Source: Opitutia bacterium
GTDB taxonomy: Bacteria; Verrucomicrobiota; Verrucomicrobiia; Opitutales; UBA953
Length of the DNA stretch: 43,601 nt
Assembly: GCA_947377865.1 (NCBI GenBank)
Contig: CANCHK010000016.1
Span: 1 to 43,601 of the forward strand
Direction of reading: 5' to 3'
The position numbers and the translations under genes were made by a program. Positions within the stretch are counted from its first letter, which is position 1. Each line of letters starts with the position of its first letter. The notes beneath the pieces were generated by a model. It saw nothing but the letters and a program-made list of their open reading frames with translations. It had not been told where the DNA came from and did no database searches. Below are positions 1 through 7,936 of this stretch, piece after piece.

Positions 1-2
1 CC

Positions 3-1136
3 ATGGACACCGAGTCCTTCTCGGAAGTCATGCTGGCCTCCCGCAACGAGAACAAGTGCAAGGCGATCGCCGCCGACGTCAAGGCCGCCACGGGCCGCAC
101 GGTCCGCACCGCCGCCGTCGACGCGGACGACGTCAAGGCCACGGTCGCCTTGATCAAGTCCTTCGGCGCCGACCTGCTCATCAATGTCGCCCTTCCCTAC
201 CAGGACCTCAACCTGATGGACGCCTGCCTCCACGCCGGCATCCACTACGTCGACACGGCCAACTACGAGCCGCCCCACCTCGCTAAGTTCGAGTACTCCT
301 GGCAGTGGGCCTACCGCCAACGCTTCGAGAAGGCCGGCCTCACCGCCCTCCTCGGCTCGGGCTTCGACCCCGGCGTGACCAACGTCTTCTGTGCCTACGC
401 CCAGAAGCACCTCTTCGACACGATCGAGACGATTGATATCATGGACGCCAACGCCGGCGACCACGGCTACAAGTTCGCCACGAACTTCAACCCGGAGATC
501 AACATCCGCGAGATCACCCAGCGCGGCCGCTTCTGGGAAAAGGGCGAGTGGAAGGAAACCGACCCGCTCTCCGTCAAGTGGGTGTACGACTACCCGGTCG
601 TCGGACCGAAGGATAGCTACCTGCTCTACCACGAGGAACTCGAATCCCTCGCCATTAATATCAAAGGCCTGAAGCGCATCCGCTTCTTCATGACCTTCTC
701 CGAAAACTACCTCACGCACCTCCGCGTGCTCGAGAACGTCGGCCTGACCCGCATCGACCCGATCGACTTCCAGGGCCATCAAATCGTGCCGATCCAGTTC
801 TTGAAGGCGCTCCTCCCCGACCCAGCTTCCCTCGGCCCCCGCACCAAGGGCAAGACCTGCATCGGCTGCGAAATCACGGGCATGAAGGACGGCAAGCCCC
901 GCAAGGTCTTCATCTACAACGTCTGCGACCACCAGGAATGCTTCGCCGAAGTGAAGTCCCAGGCGATTAGCTACACGACCGGCGTTCCGGCCGCTATCGG
1001 CGGCGCGATGCTCGCCGGAGGCAACTGGCTCAAGCCCGGCGTCTGGAATATGGAAGAGATGAACCCGGATCCGTTCATGGACGAGCTCAACAAGCGCGGC
1101 CTACCCTGGCACGTGAAGGAACTCCCGGTCGCCTGA
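3..1136 (+). CDS. Carboxynorspermidine synthase (saccharopine dehydrogenase family), 5'-truncated by window edge
   Basis: The protein reductively condenses aspartate semialdehyde with putrescine or diaminopropane to carboxyspermidine or carboxynorspermidine, in the alternative polyamine pathway. Visible family signatures include DANAGDHGYKFATNF, FDPGVTNVF, KALLPDPASLGP, KTCIGCEITG, SYTTGVPAAI and a C-terminal NMEEMNPDPF followed by LPWHVKEL. The frame is open to the window edge and the N-terminal Rossmann GxGGVG segment is absent, so about 20 residues lie upstream. The ATG at position 3 is therefore probably an internal Met, not the start. It is followed by a strong terminator and then by the decarboxylase that uses its product. 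Assignment is from recalled family sequence patterns and is confident; whether spermidine or norspermidine is the final product cannot be read here. Confidence 0.9.
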   Translation: MDTESFSEVMLASRNENKCKAIAADVKAATGRTVRTAAVDADDVKATVALIKSFGADLLINVALPYQDLNLMDACLHAGIHYVDTANYEPPHLAKFEYSWQWAYRQRFEKAGLTALLGSGFDPGVTNVFCAYAQKHLFDTIETIDIMDANAGDHGYKFATNFNPEINIREITQRGRFWEKGEWKETDPLSVKWVYDYPVVGPKDSYLLYHEELESLAINIKGLKRIRFFMTFSENYLTHLRVLENVGLTRIDPIDFQGHQIVPIQFLKALLPDPASLGPRTKGKTCIGCEITGMKDGKPRKVFIYNVCDHQECFAEVKSQAISYTTGVPAAIGGAMLAGGNWLKPGVWNMEEMNPDPFMDELNKRGLPWHVKELPVA

Positions 1137-1149
1137 ATGGCAGCCAAAG

Positions 1150-1177
1150 AAGCCCGCCGATAAGGCGGGCTTTTCGT
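1150..1177 (+). terminator. Rho-independent terminator after carboxynorspermidine synthase
   Basis: A 9-bp stem (aagcccgcc at 1150-1158 pairing with ggcgggctt at 1164-1172) has a 5-nt loop gataa and is followed by a short T-rich run. It sits 13 nt after the stop codon and before the GTG start of the decarboxylase. The two polyamine genes may therefore be only partly co-transcribed. Confidence 0.85.
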
Positions 1178-1212
1178 TTGCACCGCCCCCCGTCGCTCCC
1201 AATTTCAACGCC

Positions 1213-2388
1213 GTGTCCGACGCCCTCACCGAAGCTTTCCGGAAGGTCGACCTAAGCCAGGTCCCTAGCCCCTGCCACGTCCTCCATCGCGGCCTGCTGG
1301 AGCAGAACCTCCGCATCCTGCGGTCCGTGATGGATCGCTCGGGCGCCAAGATCCTCCTCGCGCTCAAGGGCTTCGCCCAATTCAGCGAAGCGAAGCTCAT
1401 CTCGAAGTATCTCGTGGGCACCACGGCCAGCGGCATCAACGAGGCGCTCCTCGGTCGCGAGGAATTCGGCGGCGAAGTCCACGCCTACTCACCGGCCTTC
1501 AAGGACGAGGAGTTCGCCCATCTGCTCCGCGTCGCCGACCACATCTCTTTCAATTCGCCCACGCAGTGGAAGCGCCATAAGGCCGCCGCCCTCGCCTCCG
1601 GCCGCAAGCTCTCCTTCGGACTCCGCGTCAACCCGGAGCACGCCGAGGTCGACGTCGAACTCTACAACCCCTGCGCCGCCGGCTCCCGTCTCGGCACGCT
1701 CCGCTCCGAGATTAAGTCGGCCGCCGACCTCGAGGGCCTCGAAGGGCTCCACTTCCATACGATGTGCCAGCAGGGCTCCGACGTCCTAGAGCGCACCGTC
1801 GCGGCCTTCGAAGCGAAGTTTGGGGAGTTCATCCCGCAGCTGAAGTGGGTCAATTTCGGCGGCGGTCACCACATTACCCGCGAAGGCTACGACTTGGAAC
1901 GCCTGGTTCGCGTCATCACGGGCTTTCGCCAGCGCTGGGGCCAGCACATCCAGGTCTACCTCGAGCCCGGCGAAGCCATCGGCATCGGCACCGGCGTCCT
2001 CGTGGGCACCGTCCTCGACCTGGTCCACAACGGAGTCGACATCGCCATCATCGACATCTCGGCGACCAACCACATGCCGGATACCCTCGAGATGCCCTAC
2101 CGCGCCGACATCATGGACGCGGACCTCCCGGGTAAGCTGCCGCACACCTACCGGCTGGGCAGCGTCACCTGCCTCGCTGGGGACGTCATCGGCGACTACT
2201 CCTTCCCTGCCCCGCTCAAGATTGGCCAGCGCCTCGTCTTCATGGACATGTCGCATTACACGTTTGTAAAGAACACGACCTTCAACGGCGTGCCCCTCCC
2301 GGCGATTGCCAGCTTCGACCCTGCCACCGGCCTGACTCAAGTCGTGCGCCGCTTCGGTTACGCGGACTATAAGAATCGTCTTTCGTAA
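1213..2388 (+). CDS. nspC: Carboxynorspermidine decarboxylase
   Basis: This PLP-dependent decarboxylase of the alanine-racemase-fold (group IV) family converts carboxyspermidine or carboxynorspermidine to spermidine or norspermidine. The 391-residue length fits the family. The PLP lysine is likely K52 in ILLALKGF. A phosphate-binding glycine stretch (NFGGGHH), the EPGEAIG motif and the C-terminal CLAGDVIGDY motif, with the active-site Cys/Asp, are all present. The start is GTG, which places the conserved SPCHVLHRG near residue 20; no better ATG is available upstream in frame. It follows the synthase after 76 bp that include a terminator, so the pathway pair is adjacent but possibly separately controlled. 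Confidence 0.9.
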   Translation: MSDALTEAFRKVDLSQVPSPCHVLHRGLLEQNLRILRSVMDRSGAKILLALKGFAQFSEAKLISKYLVGTTASGINEALLGREEFGGEVHAYSPAFKDEEFAHLLRVADHISFNSPTQWKRHKAAALASGRKLSFGLRVNPEHAEVDVELYNPCAAGSRLGTLRSEIKSAADLEGLEGLHFHTMCQQGSDVLERTVAAFEAKFGEFIPQLKWVNFGGGHHITREGYDLERLVRVITGFRQRWGQHIQVYLEPGEAIGIGTGVLVGTVLDLVHNGVDIAIIDISATNHMPDTLEMPYRADIMDADLPGKLPHTYRLGSVTCLAGDVIGDYSFPAPLKIGQRLVFMDMSHYTFVKNTTFNGVPLPAIASFDPATGLTQVVRRFGYADYKNRLS

Positions 2389-2449
2389 GCAGGGGTAGGC
2401 TCTTGACCCACAGGTGGGGGCCGACAAGGATGCGGCCAATCAAACATTC

Positions 2450-3052
2450 ATGAAGACTCGCGAAATCATCCTCATCCTCATCGCCGCCGCCTTCGGTGGC
2501 GTGGCCATCGTCACCTGGAGCGGCGAAGAAGCCGCCAACGAGCGTGCCGCCAAAATCAGCAAGGAAGCCAACGAAGCCCGCCTGAAGAGCGTGGCCGACA
2601 TCAAGGCCATGAACGACAAGGCCGCTAAGGATGCCGCCGCCTTCAAGAAGGCGACCGACGAAGCCGCAGCCGCCGCCAACGCCAAGCTCGCCGAAGGAGA
2701 TGCCGCAAAGAAGAAACTGGAGTCTGATCTCGCCAAGGCCAAGGAAGACGCCGGCAAGGCCGCCATGAAGGCCACTGAGCTCGAGAAGGCTAAGGCCGAC
2801 GCCGCCAATCGCGTCAACGAACTCACCGCCGAACTCGCCCGACTCCGCGACGGCTCCGAATTGAAGGAAGCCATCGCCAAACAGAAGAAGGCCGAAGCCG
2901 ATCTCGAAGCCGCTTCCACCGCCCTCCGCGAAGCTAACGCCAAGGCCGCCGCCGCCACTGCACGACTCGCTGAAGTCGAAGAAGAGAATCGCCGCCTACG
3001 CGAACAGACCAAGGGCACCGACAACGTCTCGCCCAACTACCGCGCGCTCTGA
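2450..3052 (+). CDS. Membrane-anchored coiled-coil protein of unknown function
   Basis: I do not recognise a characterised family. The protein has about 200 residues. Its N-terminal hydrophobic segment (about residues 5-23, IILILIAAAFGGVAIV) reads as a signal anchor. An almost uninterrupted Ala/Lys/Glu-rich heptad pattern from about residue 28 to 190 predicts a long coiled coil, probably in the periplasm. The ATG at 2450 is preferred over an in-frame GTG at 2414, because it puts the hydrophobic segment at the N-terminus. It ends 22 nt before a strong terminator. Low-complexity Ala/Lys composition makes similarity-based naming (TolA-like, for example) unreliable. Confidence 0.7.
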   Translation: MKTREIILILIAAAFGGVAIVTWSGEEAANERAAKISKEANEARLKSVADIKAMNDKAAKDAAAFKKATDEAAAAANAKLAEGDAAKKKLESDLAKAKEDAGKAAMKATELEKAKADAANRVNELTAELARLRDGSELKEAIAKQKKAEADLEAASTALREANAKAAAATARLAEVEEENRRLREQTKGTDNVSPNYRAL

Positions 3053-3074
3053 TTTCCCCAGGAACTCCCCAATC

Positions 3075-3101
3075 AGCCCGACCTTCCAGTCGGGCTTTTT
3101 T
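3075..3101 (+). terminator. Rho-independent terminator after the coiled-coil gene
   Basis: An 8-bp stem (agcccgac at 3075-3082 with gtcgggct at 3089-3096) encloses a 6-nt loop and is followed by a run of T (3096-3101). It closes the plus-strand polyamine/coiled-coil block. Confidence 0.88.
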
Positions 3102-3306
3102 GTGCCTGCGCAAAGAGGCTATGGAGCCTGACCAGCCCTGAGCCCTGAGCACGGCCGCCAAGTCGCCGTCAGTGGTAGCGCTACCCCGCCCGCTCACCCA
3201 GGCCAGCCGGGCGCTGCGCTGGGCGCGGGTGATGATGGCCGCCATGTCGTGTCATGAATACGAAACAGCCCGGGCAACAAGGCCCGGGCTGGTCGGCGAC
3301 TCCGCC
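3102..3306. other. Intergenic stretch between convergent genes, with one GC-rich hairpin
   Basis: No credible gene is seen between the coiled-coil gene (stop 3052) and the porin stop at 3367. Short open frames here lack family features. A perfect inverted repeat at 3267-3290 (agcccgggc / gcccgggct, 6-nt loop) sits about 20 nt beyond the porin terminator hairpin. It may be a back-up terminator or transcript-end structure. Confidence 0.55.
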
Positions 3307-3339
3307 AAAGAAAGAGGGCCGGCATCCCTGCCGGCCCTC
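3307..3339 (-). terminator. Terminator of the porin gene
   Basis: Read on the minus strand, a 10-bp perfect stem (3314-3323 with 3330-3339, gagggccggc / gccggccctc) with a 6-nt loop is followed by a broken T-rich tract (3307-3313). It lies 27 nt past the porin stop codon. Confidence 0.8.
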
Positions 3340-3366
3340 GTTGCTATGAAGCTAACCGGTCAGGCC

Positions 3367-4794
3367 TTAGAAGGCGACCTGAGCCTGGAGGCGGATCGCG
3401 TCAACCGTGGCCTTGGAGCCATCGATCGAGCGGGTGTTGGCAGCCGTAGGCGCGGTTACCGTGTTGACGGTGTCGGAGATCTTGCCGTTGAAGTTCGCGC
3501 GTTCGAAGCCGAACTGGATCTTGGCGTTGTAACCATTCACCTGCTGGCCGAGGGCCTCGAGGTTGAAGTAGTAGTTCAGACCAAGGTAGACAGCATCCGA
3601 CTTATTGTAAACCGAACCCGCGTTGCCGGCAGCGACACCAAAACCGCGTTCGCCGTCAGAGATCTTCTGGCCGCGACCATCGGTGTTCAAACTCGTGTAG
3701 CGAGCGACGCCTTCCCAGTTGTCGTTGATCTTGTAAACGACCATGGCGTTGTAGCCGGTGGGCTTACGATCAATGTCGTCAACGTTGTTGGCGGCATCAA
3801 GCGAGTTGGTCACCTTGGTGCTCATGTACTCACCCTGGAAGGTCCAGTTGAAGTACTTGGCCATCAGGAAGGGGTTGTAGCCTTCCATGCTGGCGAGGGT
3901 GTTCACGACGCCGGTCGAGTTGAAGTAGCGGGAGTTGCCGTAGTTGACACCGACCGAGTAGGCTTCGTTGTCGGAGACCTTATTGTTCCAGGCGATATTC
4001 GCGTAGTAGGCCAGATCGTTGGTGTTCGTGCCTTCAGTGAAGCGACCCTGGGCAGCATTCACGACGGAGGCGCCGAACTCGAAGCCCTGGGGATTCGGAA
4101 CGCTATTGTAGTGAAGGCCGGTATGGTGGGCACCAAAACCGAGACGACGACCATCGGAACCGGCCTTATCCCAAGCGGTGGCGGTCGACTGGCTGCTACG
4201 ATTTTCGCCTTCGTTCCAGTAGCGATTAGTGATACCGCGCTCGACGGTGGAGAGCTTGCCGGAGGAAGCCTTGAAGAGCGAGGTCAGGGTGCTTTCTTCA
4301 TAACCCCAAGCCACCTTGCGGTAACCGAGATCGAAGCTGCCGATTTCGCTGGTGTGAGTGACCATCGCGCGGTCGAGCCAGGAAGTTGCGCTGGAGGAGG
4401 TGTTACCCGAGGTGTCGAGGACGATGTTGCCCGAGATGCCATTGCCGACGTCGGCGAGGATTTCGAGGTAAAGACGGCGCATCAGGAAGCCGTTCTGGAT
4501 CGGAGCAGTGACAGCGGAAGCCGCACCACCCTGAGAGTAGTCAAAGCTCTGGTACTGAGCCTGGAAGTAGCCGCCGATGGTCAGGCGCTTGGTAGCGTCT
4601 TCCTTGGCGAACACCTTGTTCACGCCGGCAGCGGAACGAGCCTTGGCGGCTTCGTCCAACGTCTTGGCGCGCTCTTCGGCGGTGATGAGGCCCTTCTTCA
4701 CGAGAAGATCGAGCGTGGCTTTGTCTTGGGCGAAGGCCGAGACCGACGTAATGGCGGCAGCGGCGATCAGCATGGACTTGAGGGTGCTATTCAT
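3367..4794 (-). CDS. Outer-membrane beta-barrel porin (phosphate-selective porin O/P-like)
   Basis: The 475-residue precursor has a clear Sec signal peptide (about 1-22, cut after SAFA). A short charged helix follows (about 28-55, a likely periplasmic coiled coil). The rest is alternating aromatic/polar beta-strand sequence ending in a terminal Phe (IRLQAQVAF), the usual outer-membrane assembly signal. Strand patterns such as GGYFQAQYQSF, RRLYLEILADVG and DLGYRKVAWGYEE match the OprO/OprP-like porin group common in Verrucomicrobia. Ion selectivity cannot be inferred. The gene is monocistronic by appearance, with its own terminator and a 110-bp upstream region carrying a hairpin. The large plus-strand frame opposite it is a shadow. 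Confidence 0.8.
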   Translation of the reverse strand: MNSTLKSMLIAAAAITSVSAFAQDKATLDLLVKKGLITAEERAKTLDEAAKARSAAGVNKVFAKEDATKRLTIGGYFQAQYQSFDYSQGGAASAVTAPIQNGFLMRRLYLEILADVGNGISGNIVLDTSGNTSSSATSWLDRAMVTHTSEIGSFDLGYRKVAWGYEESTLTSLFKASSGKLSTVERGITNRYWNEGENRSSQSTATAWDKAGSDGRRLGFGAHHTGLHYNSVPNPQGFEFGASVVNAAQGRFTEGTNTNDLAYYANIAWNNKVSDNEAYSVGVNYGNSRYFNSTGVVNTLASMEGYNPFLMAKYFNWTFQGEYMSTKVTNSLDAANNVDDIDRKPTGYNAMVVYKINDNWEGVARYTSLNTDGRGQKISDGERGFGVAAGNAGSVYNKSDAVYLGLNYYFNLEALGQQVNGYNAKIQFGFERANFNGKISDTVNTVTAPTAANTRSIDGSKATVDAIRLQAQVAF

Positions 4795-4826
4795 GGGTGT
4801 TGGTGCGGTTATGCGAGCGGACTATC

Positions 4827-4848
4827 TCATCCTATTGTTACAGGATGA
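4827..4848 (-). promoter_or_regulatory. Inverted repeat in the porin upstream region
   Basis: A 7-bp inverted repeat (tcatcct / aggatga) with an 8-nt spacer lies 33-54 nt upstream of the porin ATG. It could be an operator half-site pair or a 5'-leader hairpin. No convincing Pho-box spacing is visible, so phosphate control is not claimed. Confidence 0.35.
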
Positions 4849-4904
4849 AGACGGTCCGGTGAAGAAACTGCCTTAAAGCCAGCACCCCTAGACAGCTACG
4901 CCCG

Positions 4905-5771
4905 TCAGAAAAGCTCAGTCAGACCCGCAAAAACGTCGGAAAAACGAGCATTCCAGGATAATTCAGCCCTAATCAAGCCGATTGCCACGATGCGATTCGG
5001 CTGGGTCCGGCCACCTTTTGCCACCCTCGGGCCTGCTGGAGCCGACGGATCGAACACTGGGGCCGTCACGCCAAGCCGTGCGGCGATCCACTTCGCAAGC
5101 GCTTCCTTTGTCACGGGATTCCCGTCACCGACATTGTAGACACGCGCACCAACCGGCCCGCCGACGATTGACGCGAGGATCGACGACGCGGCATCATCGC
5201 GATGCAGGTAGTTAATGAAGTGATCCACACGCCCACCGATGACGTTGTCGCCGCGCCGCAGCTGATCGACGAGATGATGGCGGCCTGGTCCATACAATCC
5301 GCCGAAGCGCAGCACGCGGGCCTTCGCGAAACCGCTTGAGAGCACGGCGCGCTCGCCGCCAAGGATTGCATCCGCCGTCGGCGCACCGCCGACCGAAGAC
5401 GACTCATCCACGACGCCACCATCATCCTGACGATAGACGCCCGTAGAACTGGTGAAGACGAAACTTTGCGCTCCGACCTCATGAGCCCAGGCGAGCGCGC
5501 GCTTCACACCGACATCGTAAGCCAACGCATACGCGTCGGGCCCACCGCCGCCCGTACTAGCCGCATAGACGACGGCATCGAAATGCTTTGGCAAGGCCGA
5601 CCAATCGCCAGTCTGGAGATCGAACGCTTCGGCGGCAAGCCCTTCGGATAGCAGCTTATCGCGCGATGCCTCCGAACGGACGACGCCAAGGACGTCATGT
5701 CCGGCCGCACTTGCCTGACGGGCGAACTCCGCTCCGACATAGCCGCAACCGAGCACGGCGATCTTCAACAT
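4905..5771 (-). CDS. NAD(P)-dependent epimerase/dehydratase (extended SDR)
   Basis: The 288-residue protein opens with the Rossmann fingerprint VLGCGYVGAEFA (residues about 6-17). It keeps the SDR layout: FTSSTGVY near residue 125-132, GGERAV, a LRFGGLYGPGRH segment and a VYNVGDG motif near the C-terminus. The classic YxxxK is not obvious, as in YeeZ-like SDRs. The start at 5771 is chosen because MLKIAVLG begins the nucleotide fold; a longer frame upstream would run into lpxB. It starts 5 nt after the lpxB stop and is the last gene of the clpB-lpxB run. The substrate is unknown; a sugar nucleotide is a reasonable guess from context. Confidence 0.8.
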   Translation of the reverse strand: MLKIAVLGCGYVGAEFARQASAAGHDVLGVVRSEASRDKLLSEGLAAEAFDLQTGDWSALPKHFDAVVYAASTGGGGPDAYALAYDVGVKRALAWAHEVGAQSFVFTSSTGVYRQDDGGVVDESSSVGGAPTADAILGGERAVLSSGFAKARVLRFGGLYGPGRHHLVDQLRRGDNVIGGRVDHFINYLHRDDAASSILASIVGGPVGARVYNVGDGNPVTKEALAKWIAARLGVTAPVFDPSAPAGPRVAKGGRTQPNRIVAIGLIRAELSWNARFSDVFAGLTELF

Positions 5772-5776
5772 GGTGC

Positions 5777-6964
5777 TCACTTGGGCAGAAAGGAGGCGAC
5801 CCATTCGGCCGGCGTAGAGCCAGACTGAGCGGATAGCATGCGCAGGAGTTCGCCGGCATCCGCCACGGCCTGCGCACGGGGGCCCGGGGTTTCGACGCAC
5901 TCGCGCAGGCGGGCGGCTAAGGGCGCGGGCTCGCAGGCTCCTTGGAGATATTCAGGCCACGCCTGTCGCTTCAGGAGGATGTTCGCGATACCGAGATTAT
6001 CGACGCGGCCAGCAATCAGGCGACGGCCAACAATCCAGGTGAGCGGATTGGCCCGGTAGACCACGGCGCCGGGAATTCCCGCGAGCGCGACGGTCAGCGA
6101 CATCGTGCCGGAACTGACGAGCGCGGCGCAACCGACGGCCGGGCCTTCGGAGACCGGGCGCAGGTCGATGCCCTTGGCCTGGTCGCCGTATTCGGCCAGC
6201 AGGCGATAGAGTTCCGCATGCACTTCGCCGCCGGTATGCAGCACCAGGGCACGACGCTTGGGATGATCCTTACGGAAGAGCGCGAATGCCTCGACCAGCG
6301 CGGGGAAGATCTTACGAACCGGCTTCGGTCGGCTGCCCGGCAACAGCAGCACCGGACCATCGGGGTCGTACTTCAAGCCGTGCTGATGGTCGGACTCCGC
6401 GAACGGGTGACCGACGAAACGGGCGTCCAGCTTGGTGTCGGCGTACACCGCCGGCTCGAACGGGAAGATCGTGCCGACGCTGTCTAGGTCGCGCGCCATG
6501 GTGAAACGGCGCTTAGGTTTCCAAGCCCAGAGCTGCGGGCTAACGTATTGGATGACGGCGGTCTCGCCGAAACCGGCACGCGACAGGCCAGCCTTGCGCA
6601 GTTCATTCGCGAGGCGGAGATTGAGCCCGGGGTAGTCGACAAGCACCACGACTTTAGGCTTCCACCGCGTGGTCCAAGAGACCATGCGGGCGAACAACCG
6701 ACGATAGAAAGGATAGGCTGAGAGGATTTCCACGATACCCACGGCAGAGAACGTGGTCATATCCATGAGCAGCTGAGCGCCGGCGGCGCGCAACTGGGGC
6801 CCGCCGAACGCGGCGATGCGCAGCCCGGGTCGGGCCTGGAGTAGTTCAGCAACGACCTTGGCGGCATGCTGGTCGCCCGAATGCTCGCCGGCCACCACGA
6901 GGACATCGACCTCGCCCGCGCGGGGTCGGTCGAAGCTTGCTGGGATGGTCGGGAAGGCACTCAT
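5777..6964 (-). CDS. lpxB: Lipid-A-disaccharide synthase
   Basis: This family-19 glycosyltransferase joins UDP-2,3-diacylglucosamine to lipid X, forming the beta-1,6 disaccharide of lipid A at the inner face of the inner membrane. The 395-residue protein shows VVAGEHSGDQHA near the N-terminus, the LVDYPGLNLRLA segment, QYVSPQLWAWKPKR, FPFEPAVY, FVGHPFAE and LLLPGSRPKPV. All are conserved LpxB blocks. Its ATG overlaps the TGA of the upstream oxidoreductase (ATGA), indicating translational coupling. The other Raetz-pathway genes are not in this window. Confidence 0.93.
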   Translation of the reverse strand: MSAFPTIPASFDRPRAGEVDVLVVAGEHSGDQHAAKVVAELLQARPGLRIAAFGGPQLRAAGAQLLMDMTTFSAVGIVEILSAYPFYRRLFARMVSWTTRWKPKVVVLVDYPGLNLRLANELRKAGLSRAGFGETAVIQYVSPQLWAWKPKRRFTMARDLDSVGTIFPFEPAVYADTKLDARFVGHPFAESDHQHGLKYDPDGPVLLLPGSRPKPVRKIFPALVEAFALFRKDHPKRRALVLHTGGEVHAELYRLLAEYGDQAKGIDLRPVSEGPAVGCAALVSSGTMSLTVALAGIPGAVVYRANPLTWIVGRRLIAGRVDNLGIANILLKRQAWPEYLQGACEPAPLAARLRECVETPGPRAQAVADAGELLRMLSAQSGSTPAEWVASFLPK

Positions 6965-7905
6965 TTGCGCGTCATGCCGGCGCGGATCTGTTCGGTGATT
7001 TGGATGGCAACTTGCAAGGCAGTCCGGCCGAGCTCACCGCTGACCTTCGGGCTCTTACGTTCGCGGACGCAAGCGGTGAACGAAGCGAGCTCGATGGCGA
7101 GAGGCTCTCCCTTCTCAATCGGAATCTCTTCCTTGGCGAAGCCACCCTCGGCGGTCGGGTCGACGCGCACGGTGTGTCCCTTCTGGCCCATGAAGTCGAT
7201 GGAGAGGTAGCCGCCGGTCTGAAAGACGCGGATCTCACGGTTCTTCTTTAGCGAGACGCGGCTGGCGCTCAGGTTGGCGACGCAACCGTTCTTGAAGGCG
7301 ATGCGGGCGTTGGCGATGTCCTCGGTCTTGGTCACGACCGAGACCCCAACGGCATCGATGCGCTCGACCGGCGAGTTAGCAAGCTGCAGGACGATACCGA
7401 TATCATGAATCATCAGGTCGAGCACCACGCCGACCTCGGTACCACGTGGGGTGAAAGGCGCCAGCCGCTCGGCGGTGATGTAGCGCGCGTCGGTGACGGC
7501 CTTCTCGAGGTATGACATCACGGGGTTATAATGTTCGATATGACCCACCTGGACGATGCGATCGGCCTTGGCGGCAGCATCCAGGATCTGGGCGGCCTCC
7601 TCAAGGGTGACGCAGATGGGCTTCTCGATCAGGAGATGCACACCCTTGGCGAGCAGCGGCAACGCCACGGCGGCGTGATGGTTGGTCGGGACGACGACGC
7701 TCACGGCGTCGCAACCGGCGGCCATCTCGTCGAGGGTGGCGAAGCGATGGCAGTTATGCTTGGCGCAAATCTCGGCCGCACGGGCGTCGTTCGGTTCAAA
7801 GATACCAGCGAGTTCGGCGCCGGGTAGGGTCGAGTAGATGCGGGCGTGGTGCTGGCCGAGCGAACCCGTGCCGGCCACCCCGCAGCGGATGCGCGTAGCG
7901 GTCAT
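6961..7905 (-). CDS. Gfo/Idh/MocA oxidoreductase coupled to lpxB (GnnA-like candidate)
   Basis: The 314-residue NAD(P)-dependent sugar oxidoreductase has the Rossmann motif GVAGTGSLGQHH (about 9-20), the EKP signature (94-96, LLIEKPICVT), GHIEHYNP and DLMIHDIGI with the likely catalytic His. The start at 7905 gives the fold at the N-terminus; longer in-frame extension would overlap clpB. It begins 31 bp after the clpB stop and overlaps lpxB by 4 bp. UDP-GlcNAc 3-dehydrogenases (GnnA) of this family sit beside lpx genes in bacteria making GlcN3N-type lipid A, so a lipid A role is inferred. The partner aminotransferase GnnB is not in this window, and the exact substrate is unproven. Confidence 0.82.
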   Translation of the reverse strand: MTATRIRCGVAGTGSLGQHHARIYSTLPGAELAGIFEPNDARAAEICAKHNCHRFATLDEMAAGCDAVSVVVPTNHHAAVALPLLAKGVHLLIEKPICVTLEEAAQILDAAAKADRIVQVGHIEHYNPVMSYLEKAVTDARYITAERLAPFTPRGTEVGVVLDLMIHDIGIVLQLANSPVERIDAVGVSVVTKTEDIANARIAFKNGCVANLSASRVSLKKNREIRVFQTGGYLSIDFMGQKGHTVRVDPTAEGGFAKEEIPIEKGEPLAIELASFTACVRERKSPKVSGELGRTALQVAIQITEQIRAGMTRK

Positions 7906-7936
7906 GGCCCCAGACTCCCTCGGGCTACGGCTTCCT

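Noticed and set aside
3172-4848. Long plus-strand open frame of 558 codons
   Set aside because: It lies opposite the porin gene, has no family motif, and reflects the third-position GC bias of the minus-strand gene.
4809-4860. Pho box upstream of the porin
   Set aside because: The sequence has an inverted, not a direct, repeat, and the 11-bp direct-repeat spacing of PhoB sites is absent.
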